The position numbers were made by a program, and so were the translations under genes. From Phallus indusiatus (taxonomy: Eukaryota > Basidiomycota > Agaricomycetes > Phallales > Phallaceae), in the NCBI GenBank assembly GCA_027605045.1, contig JAQFWX010000005.1, positions 1,798,001 through 1,862,000 on the forward strand: 64,000 bases of DNA, in the 5' to 3' direction. The notes beneath the pieces are model-generated. The model had not been told where the DNA came from. It did not search any database and worked only from the letters and a program-made list of their open reading frames with translations. Below are positions 1-11,477 of this stretch, one piece after another (position 1 is the first letter of the stretch; each line of letters starts with the position of its first letter).

Positions 1-1220
1 GTGCCGCATCATCCTTCACTGCTTCAACACCAACCACCCTCGCCATTCGTCTTCATACCGTCCTTATTCAGTGTTTGTTCCCTTCACGCATCCTGCAGGC
101 CTGAGCATCCACACAATCCGCACATGCACGCACACGAGATGTCTCTTCCATCTACCGCCAACACAATGACACCAAGGCGCCTGATGAAAACCCGTTTCAT
201 CTTAATACGTAGAATGAAACGTGCCACTTACCTCTGGTCCACCGCTGATCCTCAGTGTGTCAGGCCTGTCAGGTCCCTACACAGCCCTCTGCTCAAGGCT
301 GGAGAATCCGCACCAGTTCTTGTGCCGGGTCCAACTCTAGCTCTTGCTCTTTCTCGGGCTTGATTTCCTCTGCAAGCACATTCATAGGGTCAACATCCTC
401 CACAGCCGCATGCGTATTACGTTCAGGCCATCCACTCAATGCTCCAACACCAACATCAACATCAACATCACCATCTGCTGCCATCGGCAACCCATGCGAA
501 TGCGCATTCGTGTTGTGCTATACTTCCTTACCATCAACTTAAACAACGAGCTCCACGATATTGATATGCGCCTCCACCTCCACTACAATACCAACGGCAC
601 CCTAATAATAGTAGTGCTGGTCCACCACCGCCAAATCATTGCCCACCACCTTCGCGTCCTTCGCAGCAACCAAACCCTCCGCATCAACCACATAGCTGAT
701 ATTCGTCACAGGGACTACAAGGCCGGCCTCCGTGTGCGCCACCTGAATCTACTCCACCATCGCCTACTCAGTCTCAGTTTATGCTAGAGATTGTTATGAT
801 ACAGCGACGGGAGTGGGGTATGGTATGCATCATCCCCGGACACAACAGCAATGTCCTCCGTCGGATGCTTTTCTTGTTTGTTTCTTCTACTGGCCCACTA
901 CAACTTTCACGTCAGTACCACCACAAGCTACAGTCTCAACCTCAACAACAGCAGCAGAACCGCCACCGCCACCACCACCACGACTCGCAGTCTCAACAAT
1001 AACACCCTAAACAGACCACGAATTCCGGAAATTCAAATGTGTCGACATATGTACGTCAACCTATCGTGATTGATGCTATCTCGTGAATGGCAAGCAGATG
1101 CAATTTGCAATCGAATCCAAGATTGAAGACGCCAGGCGGCAACCGGCTTTGAACTACCGGCCTTGAACTCTTCTCGCTCTCAAACTTCAATTCACAGTTA
1201 TTCTTAATGGGTATCCAGCA
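1..1220. other. No confident gene; simple-sequence rich, shares homology with 41.85-42.65 kb
   Basis: Several short overlapping reading frames exist, but none shows a recognisable domain or consistent splice structure. The stretch is rich in CAC/CAA/CCA triplets, for example around 940-1000. The part near 1141-1210 closely matches 41,969-42,014 joined to 42,612-42,625. It represents the same sequence without the MITE found at 42,017-42,611, with the TA target at 1199-1200. It is probably an old repeat or a gene relic. Confidence 0.5.
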
Positions 1221-2201
1221 TCGGATTTATAAGTCTTATATCGAGAGTCTTATATAGAGTATAATATACAATGTCCTGTCTTACGTAAAGTCCACGAATT
1301 GGCCCGCGATGACTCCTGGTGACCTCTGATCGAGCCCGTTTTGGGAGTCACCGGGGTCATCACTTACGAATACACGGTATTCGTATTGTGGACTGAACCG
1401 GCCTGGTCGCGGCCCAATCGGCCTCGCGCCACGACGCGGTCCCCAGATACTGTCCATGGGCCGCGATAGGACCAATTCAAGGTCAGATTAGCTAATTGTT
1501 CTTTAAATTATCTTTTTCGTCCACGAGCATGACGTCGGTCGTGCGCGCACACTCGTGCGGCGTGCCCTTCCGTTCGCGTCGAGGAGGGGAAATGGGAGGA
1601 AGAAGGATTGGATGAAGGGTATTCAATACTGGCAGGATTGGGTATTTCTCAAGGTGTGTAACATCCGTCTCATTTCCAATCAGGCGAAAACTAATAGAAA
1701 AAACTCAACAGCTTGTATTTTAGTGCTAGTTGTACAGATACAGGCTCTGTGACTAGTTTGGCTAGCTAATCTTCAAAATAAAAACTTTTTTTCGACCTTT
1801 ATCGATGTGTGCCCCTCCTAACGGAAGCTCGAAGTCTTCAACGACCGTTATTGCAGGACTCCAGTGGTGCCGTTTCTGCCCGGCTCGATGTCTCACTTGT
1901 TGCGGAAATTTTTTCAGCTTGAACTACTTCACCTCTTCACTTTCCAGGCATCCTGCGGAAATCTATGTTCTTGAGAACACTGCGCAAGTTTGAAAAAATA
2001 CCCAATACTTCATGTCGACATCATTCAACGCGCGACGCGACGAATGAAGCGTGTCCAGGTCCAAGTGAGTTGTCCTTTGAAAATATGGTCCCCTTGGTTC
2101 ATTCACTGATTTTCTCGTCCTTCCCAGTCAATAAATACCAGGCGTCTGTCGAAATACCTCTATTCACTGACTTAACCCCCCGTATTTTGTCACCATTCAA
2201 G
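1221..2201. other. Upstream region of the Crypton-type gene, nothing recognised
   Basis: I see no gene, no tRNA and no clear inverted repeat here. The stretch from about 1,740 to 2,201 should contain the promoter and 5' leader of the recombinase gene. The left boundary of the Crypton cannot be placed, because such elements lack terminal inverted repeats. Confidence 0.4.
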
Positions 2202-5200
2202 ATGTCGAACGAGGATTCCCCACCTGTCTCAGACCCTACTCAACCCCCCACTCAACCTCTCACGTTTGAACCATCCATACCAAATCAAGCTCTTGGAGAG
2301 CTGAACGCTGGAATTCCGCAACCGGAGGTTCCTATCGAGGTTGTGGAAATGAACTTGATTTCGTATGACGCTCGTGACCAGGTCGTGAAAGAAAAGATAG
2401 CTGATACCACAACCCGCCGGCAATATGAAATCTACGTGAAAGATTATATCAAGTGGTGGGAAGGTAATGAGTTTTCTCTCCTACAGAAAAATCCGGCTCG
2501 CAATTGTATTCCCGCGATGCCCATTACACCTGCCAAAGTGACGTTGTTCTTAAACTACACGTTGAAGCGACCGAGGGTAAGCCAATTTATCAAAGGCTGA
2601 TTCAAAGCCAAAGCTCACTTCAATTACAGCGCTCTTCTGAAGGAATTGAAATTCCTGGAACAACTGTCGGTCGTGCCACGGTTCAAAGCACCATCAATGC
2701 TCTTGAATGGGAGCGCAGCCGAACTGTTCACCTTTACCCAAATGACGCTCAGACGCAAACTAACCTTCGATTGGACAATCGGATCAAGAAGATGGAAGCT
2801 GCTGCTAAACACAATGAGCCATTTCGTATCATGTTGGCTCAAGCTAGGAAAGCTACCGGGACATCGGCAGGTAAGCATTCGCTTGCATACCCATAAATAA
2901 ATAATGACCATTTTTCAAGATACTTATACTCGCGAGCAAATGCTAGAGATCTCCCTCTCTTGTCTAGCGTCAGGGAAAACACTTAAAACATTTGCACGGG
3001 CTGTTCGTGATCGTGCGCTTTATCTACTCCCTTTGTGTACAGCATTTCGAGGCGACAATATACGCAACCTTCTTATTTCCGACCTTTTCTCACGTTCCGT
3101 TAATAATCATGGACTTGGACTGGAGAAATTGATTACAGTATGTTTTGACTCACTGTCTTGAAATATAGTCCTAATTTTTTGATGTAATTAGTGTATGAGA
3201 ATACTGTGCAACAATGCGAAAAACAACCAGTCCGGTAAACTTGATGAGCAAGGGGCAATACGACACCGATTCGTGGAGTTATGCTCTATTGGAGCATTGG
3301 CACTCTATTTTTTTATCCAATTTGACCTTTTGAAGCAAAGTGAAGACTGCGACTGGACTGCCGACTTCTCTGAGGAAGCACAGGAGGCAGGATATGGCGT
3401 CTATGGTCGGCGTGAATGGTGGCTGTACCGTGTTTTTCCTGGTGATGCGGGAATGACTTCATCAATGTCATATCAAAGTATTTGTTTTCTTATTTTTTCC
3501 AGTTAATTATTCAATATACTAAAATATAAATTCTAGATCATGCAAGTCGCATACACAAACTCCACAAGAGTGCCGGTACCGCTCTTTCCAAGGTTACGCA
3601 TGCTCAAAGGTATACAGCCGCATTTGTCATGCGGGCGAATGGGACAAGCAAAGAAGCAGCGAGAGCAATGGGCTGGAGTTGTGGTGACTCTTACAACTCT
3701 GTATATGATCGTGAATTGCTGCTAGAAGCACTTCTGGGAGCGGCAATGTATAATGCACAGAAACCAGAGGCACATTTTTGTGCTCGGGATATGCTCGGTA
3801 TGTTCATGTCTTCGCTAAACCAAAATCACTTTCCCATCAAACTGAACAGAGCCACCTGTTGAAGTCACTGAAAAAATATTTCCATGGATTCCCAAGGAAT
3901 TAGCTGCTTTGAAGCTGCGAACAGAAGCAAACCATTCGGCAGTCGACTTGGCTCTCGAAAAATTTTTTGAATTATTATCAAATATGCGGAAAATTTTAGT
4001 CCAGGATCTGGCTACTCTATATGCCCAGATTCCTGAAAGTTTCATCTACTCTTGTGCGCCATTTAACAGTCCAGTTTTCAGACAGTTCGCGGCCGACACA
4101 TCAGCATTGCTGGAGGAAGCTGAGACCAATGCTCGACTTGCGCTGCAGAACTTGCCAGCAAATGTCGCACAAACTTTTGAAGGGTCCATTCAGCTTATGG
4201 TTGCGAAACAAACCGCGACTGAACAACGTTTGGTTAAAAGCCAAGTCGAAGCGGAGAATCGACAAGAAATCAAACTCAATGCGCTGTCCGAGCAATTGGA
4301 GCATATACAAGGGGTCGTGGAATATTTGAAGCTGACCGTGGAGCCTCCCAAAAAGCGGCGCAAGCTCAATCCAAAAGCTTCCTGCAAGCCGCCACTTCAA
4401 CCAAACTCGAATATGCCAAATGCTGGAGCAAGTATAACAGTCGAATCCGAACGTAAGTGGTGGCAATCCTGAATGCTTAATCAGGGACTTAACAACATTT
4501 AGAACCTATTCGGTCAATGTTCACGGCACCTGCCATCGAAGGCAGCTTACCCTCTTTACCACACATTCCCGATTCCGAAATACCACTTGCGAACGGCTAT
4601 CAGCTGCCTACCATAATTCCTCGACCTGACAACGTGATGGGCCCATTGATAGAATATCCAAGCATAGCATCGGCACTACAGGTACGGTCTACTTTTCTTC
4701 ACTATGGATCTTATCTGGTTGTAATAATAAACCAAATTAGCCACCCCAGTCCAGCTTGCCGCCAATGCCATTACCGCAGCTTGAGCCAGGTTCCCAGCAT
4801 CATCCTTCAAGCATATGGGAGTCCAATTGGCACGAGTTAACAAAACAATACAATGTCAATCAACTGCTTCAACATGCGTGGGATTGGGAACAAAATCACC
4901 TTGTCCCGCACTATAACTTCCAGAAGGTCGCAACATTTGAGGAACTCTGGAAGGAATACACAGAGGGTCTGAACGGATACCTTCCATTCCGGGAAATAAA
5001 AGAGCGATGGGCAGCTAATCCAGCTTGGCATCGCAATGAAGGAAGTAAAAAGAATGAATTCACTCGGCGCAAGAAAACCATTGATTTGATTGAGCAGCTG
5101 GGGAAGCGTTCAAATTGGACCATTCAGAAAGCCTTGCGATTTCTCACTGAATCGTACGGCAGTAAAGTTCTGGGAACTTTTATGCGAGAGTTGAATGCAA

Positions 5201-5247
5201 TTAAACTCAAGGACATAATTACAGAGTCGGAGAATTACTTGTTTTGA
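2202..5247 (+). CDS. Crypton-type tyrosine recombinase with GCR1_C-like DNA-binding end (889 aa, 8 exons)
   Basis: Exons are 2202-2576, 2630-2870, 2920-3137, 3192-3477, 3537-3797, 3850-4452, 4503-4681 and 4741-5247. All introns are GT-AG of 49-59 nt and the joined frame has no stop. The middle of the protein fits the tyrosine recombinase fold of fungal Cryptons and Ndc10-like proteins. A proximal Arg lies in CTAFRGDNIRNL (about R249). An HxxR motif, THAQRYTAA, gives H395 and R398. A GW follows (W420), then a candidate nucleophile in SVYDR (Y430). Residues about 565-625 look like a coiled coil ending in the basic stretch KKRRKLN, a likely nuclear signal. Residues about 780-845 (ELWKEYTEGLNGYLPFREI, then a basic TRRKKTIDLIEQL) resemble the GCR1_C domain common at Crypton C-termini. 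In this family the protein cuts and rejoins DNA to excise and reinsert the element. All motif residues are present, so it may be active. A domesticated host gene is the main alternative. Confidence 0.85.
2202..5247 (+). mobile_element. Crypton DNA transposon (coding part only; ends not resolved)
   Basis: The recombinase gene above is the usual sole gene of a fungal Crypton. These elements have no terminal inverted repeats and make no ordinary target-site duplication, so I give only the coding span. The real element must extend some distance on both sides. The 3' flank has an AT-rich stretch directly after the stop (about 5,248-5,285). Confidence 0.65.
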
Positions 5248-8200
5248 TTAGAACTTGAGTACAAAATAATAATAATGAGAAGTTTTTTGTCTTCCTTGCA
5301 ATGCTGTCTCCTAATCATGCTACATTGTTGGTTGTCAACTCCATCCGTTGTTATCTGACTGACCTCTTTGACAACTCGTTCAAGGAGATCACATTGTCCG
5401 TACCATTCAATGTACCTTCGTGAGGATGTGCTTTCACAAGCATAATGATTGCTTTTTGAAGTCTCAAAGGTGTACAAAACCAAAGGTATTAATCGCAGCA
5501 GGTAGTTCACCTACAGAAAGGTTGTTCAATCAATGTGTATTCGAGAGAGAGAGACTGACGCAGGTCTGACTGTTACAAAAGTGTATCTGAGCCATAACAA
5601 CATTCGCGAGTATGTCGTTAAGCGTGGCCCCCTTCAGCAGCAGAGCACTCTCATCACTCCTACCATTTTGCTTTTGACATGAGAAACGAGGGTGGTGTGA
5701 ATGCGTGTCAGATAAGACGACAAGAATGCCAGCATATTGAACTGCGCATTTAACTAGTTTAAGAGCCGTTAAAAAATTACCCTTCCCGAGACAATCAACA
5801 CGCTCACCACACTCGCAACAGCTGTTTAAGAATGCCGGGGGGATTCCACTGAAGCCTGTTGGGACACCGTGAACTTTGGTGAAGAGACCCGTAGTGGTGA
5901 TAGAGGTGCACTGGCAGCGGTCTGAGTTCGAGTCGCAATCAGTGTATGCTGCATTGGGATCTCCTCCTCGTACATTGTTCTTGGTCTTAATAAAGGAGAG
6001 TAGCGGTATTCTATCCCGCAATCGAGAGACATTTGACTGATGATACGATAAAAGAAGGAGTAAGTCAATTTCAGTTGATCTTGTGTACAATCTCGAAACT
6101 CGGAGACGCCAATATGTCCCTGCTTGCTATAAGCACAAACGATTAGCAATGTCTCGCCTCTTTAACATGTTTCAAAAAAACGAAACGTCACAATGCATCC
6201 ATGACCAAAAATTCTGACACAGGTATCGATGAGAACCATGAAACCTCGCGTGCATTCTGATAACAAGGATATGTTTATGCCGCACCAATATCCGACAGCC
6301 GATTTTCTTCAAAGACGAGATGAGGATCTAGACCTCTCGCGCGGGGTTGGCACCAAATTAAACATGTGGACAATGTATGCAGAATCTGATCACTTTAAGA
6401 TGTGAATTCGTATGTAAAAAAAACTATACCTCTAGTATGACATTCCTTCTTGTTGTGTTCTACATGTATGACCGTGAACTTTTGCGGCTTCTGAGCGGTT
6501 GTGTTCCTGGCTTTGATTGAGCTGTTCGATGTCAGGAAGCTGTGACGGCCATCCGTTGAGACTCTAAAGGAGTTATTATTTAGCATACGGAGACAAACTC
6601 CTCATAATTAACATACAACCCAGCCTTTGTTTCCAATTCATTTGAGTTTCTCTCCATTATCTAGAGCTCAGAACAGAGACCGATTCTGATGCGAGGACGA
6701 CCAGGTGTGTACACAATGAGATTAGCTGTAGCACATCTTGAAAAAAAGCTTCAGAGCAATTTTGCTGAGATGAAGAATTCAATACTTACAGCCAGATGAA
6801 TCATTCCTTCTGAATGATAGGGACTCAGAAGAGACCGCAGCCCAAGCTGAACAAGCTAACGAGTATCACTCCGGGACCACGAAATTGTCTGATAAGAAAC
6901 AGGCGTTGGTTTGTTTGCACAGAATCTGAGTACGACTGTTACCTAGAGTTCAAGGTTTAATGCTCCAGATTTCCCAACTTGAACGTCGTGTATCGAGAGA
7001 GCCAAGCCGCCATGACAAAAGACTTGGGGAAAGGAATGCTTCAGTCTAAAAAGAATTCGGCAAGCAAAGTTTCTCCGACTACGTCACAAATCCGTGAATA
7101 GAGGAATGGTCATCTGGTGGACAGTACAGTCCGAGACTCTTCAATTCTGATCTGATCGGGTCCTTATTAAATCGAACGCATTGCGTCAGAAAACTGGTCT
7201 CCTATCTCTTGAAACCGATGTAAGATTTTAAGGCTGGAGATCATCAAGCAGCGCGCGCTGAATTAGCACCTGAAGTTCATGCAGGATATTGTAGAACGTA
7301 CCAGCTTTCTGTGTCCCAGTTTGGTTGGAAGAAAATGCTAGTGAGATCCTAAAATCTGTCAGAACTTTGCAAAGTTTGTAAAAGATTCAGATCGTGGAAG
7401 GGCACACCTTATAATCCCTTTCAACGTGCACCAAACCCGGGCAAGTCGGTTAGTATCGCTTATCGTGCCCACCTACCTCAAAATATATAGTCAATATCAT
7501 GCCACTTTAAATCGTCGACAGATTTAAAAAACAACGTGCAGATGATTCGGCGTAAGTTCACGGTGGACCAATGCACAATTTGACTGGTATCGTACCTTCG
7601 GTTCCATTGCGCGAAAATAAACACGGACACATTTTTCCTAGTTTAAATGACATTTCTGGTCATTTCAGGTAACATTCCGGTTGCTGGATGAGCTCTCATA
7701 GGATCAGCAGAATGGTTTATATAAGACCCGACTTCAGACAAGATAGTACAGTAAGTCGAGTCCGGATGCTTAACATGACATGTTAGTGTGTGACAGTGGC
7801 CAGCACGTTGTGCTGCTCATGCCACCATTTCGTCGTGAACAAACGATCACTTCCTGAATATTGAACATCTTCTATCTCGTCGATTATTTCTGCGCGGACT
7901 TGAACTTTGAAATCAGGCTTCCGCATGTGTGCCTGTGTCTGTGCTATTCGTGCCCCTGCTTTCTACTTTGTGGCAGTTCAGATCTTGGAACGGTGTCAGT
8001 TTTTTTGTTACAATTGAATTGATTTTTAGCAGACTAAATCTTTGTAGATCATTAAATTTTCAAATATTCACACGTGCGAACATCACTGTCTGCTTTGCCG
8101 GATGCTGGTACCTCATGAACCGCGGACTCAGTTTTACGGACTCCTCACGCCCTCTTCATCCAATACATTGCACCCCAACTTGAATACACCCACTGGTCCT

Positions 8201-8279
8201 CCTATCCATGATCCTGGGTAACCATTTGACTGTGCCGCAGTGTATAGATTCTGCCTTGCCTCACAATCTTGGTATCGAT
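5248..8279. other. About 3 kb with no supported gene
   Basis: Apart from the weak minus-strand frame at 5530-6090, I find only short frames with no recognisable domain. Nothing resembling a transposon end, tRNA or tandem repeat stands out. The part from about 7,900 onward may hold more of the decayed Mub1-like gene that follows, but I could not align it with confidence. Confidence 0.4.
5530..6090 (-). CDS. Weak hypothetical ORF, Cys-rich middle (up to 186 aa)
   Basis: This is the longest open frame in an otherwise empty 3-kb stretch. Its middle carries clustered cysteines (DRCQC, then NSCCECGERVDC), which could be a small metal-binding or disulphide-rich segment. I do not recognise the family and see no signal peptide. 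An alternative frame overlaps the 5' part, and no splice model clearly improves it. It may be a chance frame or a piece of an old repeat. Confidence 0.18.
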   Translation of the reverse strand: MYTRSTEIDLLLLLSYHQSNVSRLRDRIPLLSFIKTKNNVRGGDPNAAYTDCDSNSDRCQCTSITTTGLFTKVHGVPTGFSGIPPAFLNSCCECGERVDCLGKGNFLTALKLVKCAVQYAGILVVLSDTHSHHPRFSCQKQNGRSDESALLLKGATLNDILANVVMAQIHFCNSQTCVSLSLSNTH

Positions 8280-9200
8280 GTTAGTCGTTTAGAGCCTCGT
8301 CAGGCCCGAGAGCTCAAATCCAAGCGGTCTCCCAAGGGAGAGTCGAGAGGTTAGGCATGCTAAGCGGATGGCTCTAGTAGCTCAGGAAGAGGGTAGACGT
8401 GTGATGCCTATCTCACCGTCGTTACCCTGTGAAAGCACCTAGCTAGATGATGAAGTTCTGAATCCTGCTCGTCCCTTTTCGATTTTTCCGCGGCGAACGA
8501 AATGACTTCAGCCAAACATCCTGATATCAGAATACCTAGTGAGCCGAATTTAGCAGGCGACTTGCGCTCTCATAGCAATGATTCAAGTCTTCTCTCCGTA
8601 ACAATAGATCCTTGTCCGTGGCTAACAATGATGCCACCTCCTCTGCCGATGAACAAACCCATGCTGGACGATCTACCTCGAATAGCCGCACAGATACTGA
8701 AGCAAAAAGTGACGCCGATGTTGAAATAGAAGTACAGCAGCAGCAGCAGTGACAACAGCAACAGCAACAGCAACAGCAACATATTCCTCCACCGCACCCG
8801 CGAACACACATGAACATGATTCCAGGCATTCCCTCATCGCATATGTCATCATCTATGACCCAACATGACGCAAGACCTTATAAGGAAGATGTCTTATTAT
8901 CATTGCAGCTATTGGTCTATTTAAGCAAGTGTTCTATAAACCGCGAGAGGTTTTCAACCCGGTTCCAAAAGTGCGTATTTGTTATTCAGCTTAGATCCTC
9001 CTTTCAACTGTTTGATCAGACAATGCAACCCAATGCTAGTGCCGCTTTGCCACATACTAAAGGATCTGAGTCGGTAGCGTCCCTGTCTAATGCGAGCTTC
9101 TTCAGAACCTTCACCGGGAGAGAGAAAAGACAAAGGGCCTGCCAGTGCAAGAAGGTCACTTTACTTTATTCTCATCGTTTTCTGTCATCTGAAATAGTAC
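8280..9200 (+). pseudogene. Mub1/SamB-like (MYND protein) gene relic
   Basis: Translated pieces in changing frames recall the Mub1/SamB family. Around 8,290-8,460 there are fragments such as RMALVAQEEGRRVMPISP and DDEVLNPARPF. A glutamine tract follows at about 8,733-8,780, interrupted by a TGA. Then comes RPYKEDVLLSLQLLVYLSK at about 8,872-8,930 and FFRTFTGREK near 9,100. The YKEDVLLSLQLLxYLSK block is what I associate with the conserved part of Mub1/SamB, a MYND-type partner of the Ubr2 ubiquitin ligase. The MYND finger itself is not visible here. Stops and frameshifts rule out a working gene. The family call rests on short conserved blocks. Confidence 0.45.
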
Positions 9201-9239
9201 CCGGCTCTCTGTGCATTCAGACATGCCATTACCTGATCA

Positions 9240-10440
9240 CCGTCTCACAATGTCCTTGGCTGGTCTCCCAAACGGGTCCCATCAACCTAACAGTCATCCT
9301 CAAAGTTAGAATGTCACCGTGCCCATGTCTCATCAAATATCCTTGGCCAACATCGGGAAAGTCCCTCCAGGTTGCGATCCCGGTAGTCGACAGAAGCAAA
9401 GAGTATCTGAAGCAGTCAGTAAATCAAACCATACTTAGATGATTTTCTCTTATGTCCGATATACTGTTCTCTTTCAACCGTTTTTTAGGTGCGTACAAGA
9501 AATGACTTATTTATTGCGAAACCCCTTGAACAAATACAGCATGTCAATGACATTGCATTTCCTATGCTTTCTAACGCACCAGGTTTGGCCCAGCAACAAA
9601 ATGATCGTGGAGGTTCCACTGTTCCTTCTCATCTACCCCTCTCATCTCATACCACCTCACCTGTCTCTCAAACTTCAACAACTCCATTTCCTACACAAAC
9701 ACAGCTCAACGAAAAAGTTATTACTGGCGATATCAACACTGACGCAACTCGATCAAGCACTACCGAGCCTCTGACCGCTATTTTTCACCCAGATGGTACA
9801 CGGCGCGATCAGTTACGTCGTGTAGGAGAAGCTAGTTTGAACACACCGGAAGATGCAAATCCTGAATGTCTGCATTTCAAGAATGTATCAGGGGAGGCAT
9901 CTTGGGATAGGAGGAATTCTGAGGACGATAACGATGACACTCGGGAGGAAGAAGACGATATCGAAGCTGAAGAGGTCAGCTTAGCAGATGAAAGCGAAGG
10001 AAGCAAACTCTGGAGAGCAGAAAGAATTTGCGAAAGTTCGTGCACAACCTTTATACCTTTTTATAAGCAGATTTCATTACCAAAAATTATGTGTTTCGCA
10101 GTCATTTAGATACCGTTCGTGCCATCGCCTTTCACTCTCAAGAGACCTGTCTCGCTACAAGAGGTGATGATTGTACAATTAAGATTTGATGATTGGATCC
10201 TCAAACTTTAAACTCGTCAACGTAAGTCAATACTCCCTTTCCTTTTGTCGTATTAGTTTTCTAATAACCCGCAATTACCCATTCAGTGCAGCCAAGACAG
10301 AGTATGAACTGCAAATAACATTGCGTGGTCATTCAGCCCTGATCACACGGCTTGCGATCTCCTCCGGCAGGCAACTGTTATACTCTGCTTCACTGGATGC
10401 GTCTATTCGCATATGGCGATTGCCGTCCATCCACTAGGTT
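9240..10440 (+). pseudogene. Striatin-like (STRIPAK scaffold, WD40) gene relic
   Basis: Pieces follow striatin order. KEYLKQ is joined across a probable intron (about 9,419-9,488) to CVQEMTYLLRNPLN. A long linker follows with LTAIFHPDGTRRDQLRR and GEASWDRRNSEDDNDDT (about 9,760-9,950), then an acidic stretch and GSKLWRAERI. Next is the first WD40 blade, LDTVRAIAFHSQETCLATR, with DDCTIKI (about 10,105-10,187). It ends in TGA TGA where a Trp codon is expected. A second blade reads YELQITLRGHSALITRLAI and YSASLDASIRIWRLP (about 10,300-10,434), preceded by an intron-like gap (10,220-10,287). Later WD40 repeats are missing or unreadable. Working striatin scaffolds the STRIPAK phosphatase-kinase complex. 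This copy is dead. Retained introns show it came by DNA-level duplication, not retrocopying. Confidence 0.75.
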
Positions 10441-11477
10441 TTGGTGCTGTGTCAAGGAAGAGGAGCCGGATGGAATCAATACTTCAGTTATTGGTATACC
10501 TGTTCTGTCTGTCGGTACGGGTCAACGAGAACGAGAAAGAGAAAGTGAGCGAGATGAAACACGAAACGTCCTTGATCCCACTGCAACTGCCAATCTCACC
10601 CTTCTCGATCAAATGCGGCGTGGTGGCCTAGGGGGTCCAGTATTGGACATATTGCCATCCCATACCTGAGAGTTAGGTGCCACCACTGCAAGTGAAGTTT
10701 TCAATACACCACTCAAAACCGATCCGACGGAGCCGATGTAGCAATGCAATGAGAAAGAGCGTACCCAGTCATGTCGACGTCGCCGCCATCCACTAGCGGC
10801 TGAGTATCCTCTCAATCAGAAGCTTCTCAGACGAATAGATGGTCGGATCACACTTTGCTGCAACTACACCATTCCGATGCGACGGTGACAAGTGCACAAG
10901 CTGGGAATGCTACAACCGACGCAATTGATACAATGTCGGTATTTCATGCGCCCTACTTAAATCTGTGTGCTCAAACTGGTGATTTCAGTGCTTCAACACC
11001 TCAATAACGGAGGTCGTTGGCCGCTCGCTTCTCACTACAGATTTACCTAGCGTCATGCGAGGTTTCACTCGCTGTTACAGTCGCTGAATTACTGGATGAA
11101 GTGATAGAATGATGTGGGTTTTCTGTTTATGGTTTAGTATCAGTCTTACATTACCTTGGTGTCTAGCTGGCGCATTTTGCATCTCGCTCAGGAATACTTT
11201 TGCTTGGTCACTCCTTTGATTTTGCATGTTTTTAATTCTACCATAGCTCCGTGCCCTTTTTTTATCTGTTTGTTATCGCTCTGCATTTCTTCTCATAGCT
11301 CTCATATGAATAAATTTTAATTACTACTATTGGGCTTGTTGTCGAAAGCGTAGGACTTTCTTCCGTCGCTGGGGGTGCGTCTTAAGGAATTGCACTCTTC
11401 TTGGATCTTATTTTTTTCTTGCCTCCCATTTCTCTAATTCCTCCCTCCAACTACCACAATCACCCGTAACTTCCATG
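10441..11477. other. No supported gene
   Basis: The first few hundred bases may hold further decayed striatin or linker sequence, but I could not place any WD40 blade after 10,440. From about 11,150 the DNA is AT-rich and has only short frames. It forms the 3' flank of the minus-strand nuclease gene. Confidence 0.4.

Noticed and set aside
293..490. Minus-strand acidic ORF at the window start
   Set aside because: It is short and low in complexity, overlaps other frames of equal length, and has no splice partners or homologous block.
8733..8780. A CAG/CAA repeat as a functional polyglutamine gene
   Set aside because: A TGA lies inside the tract and the flanking blocks are in different frames, so it belongs to a decayed gene.
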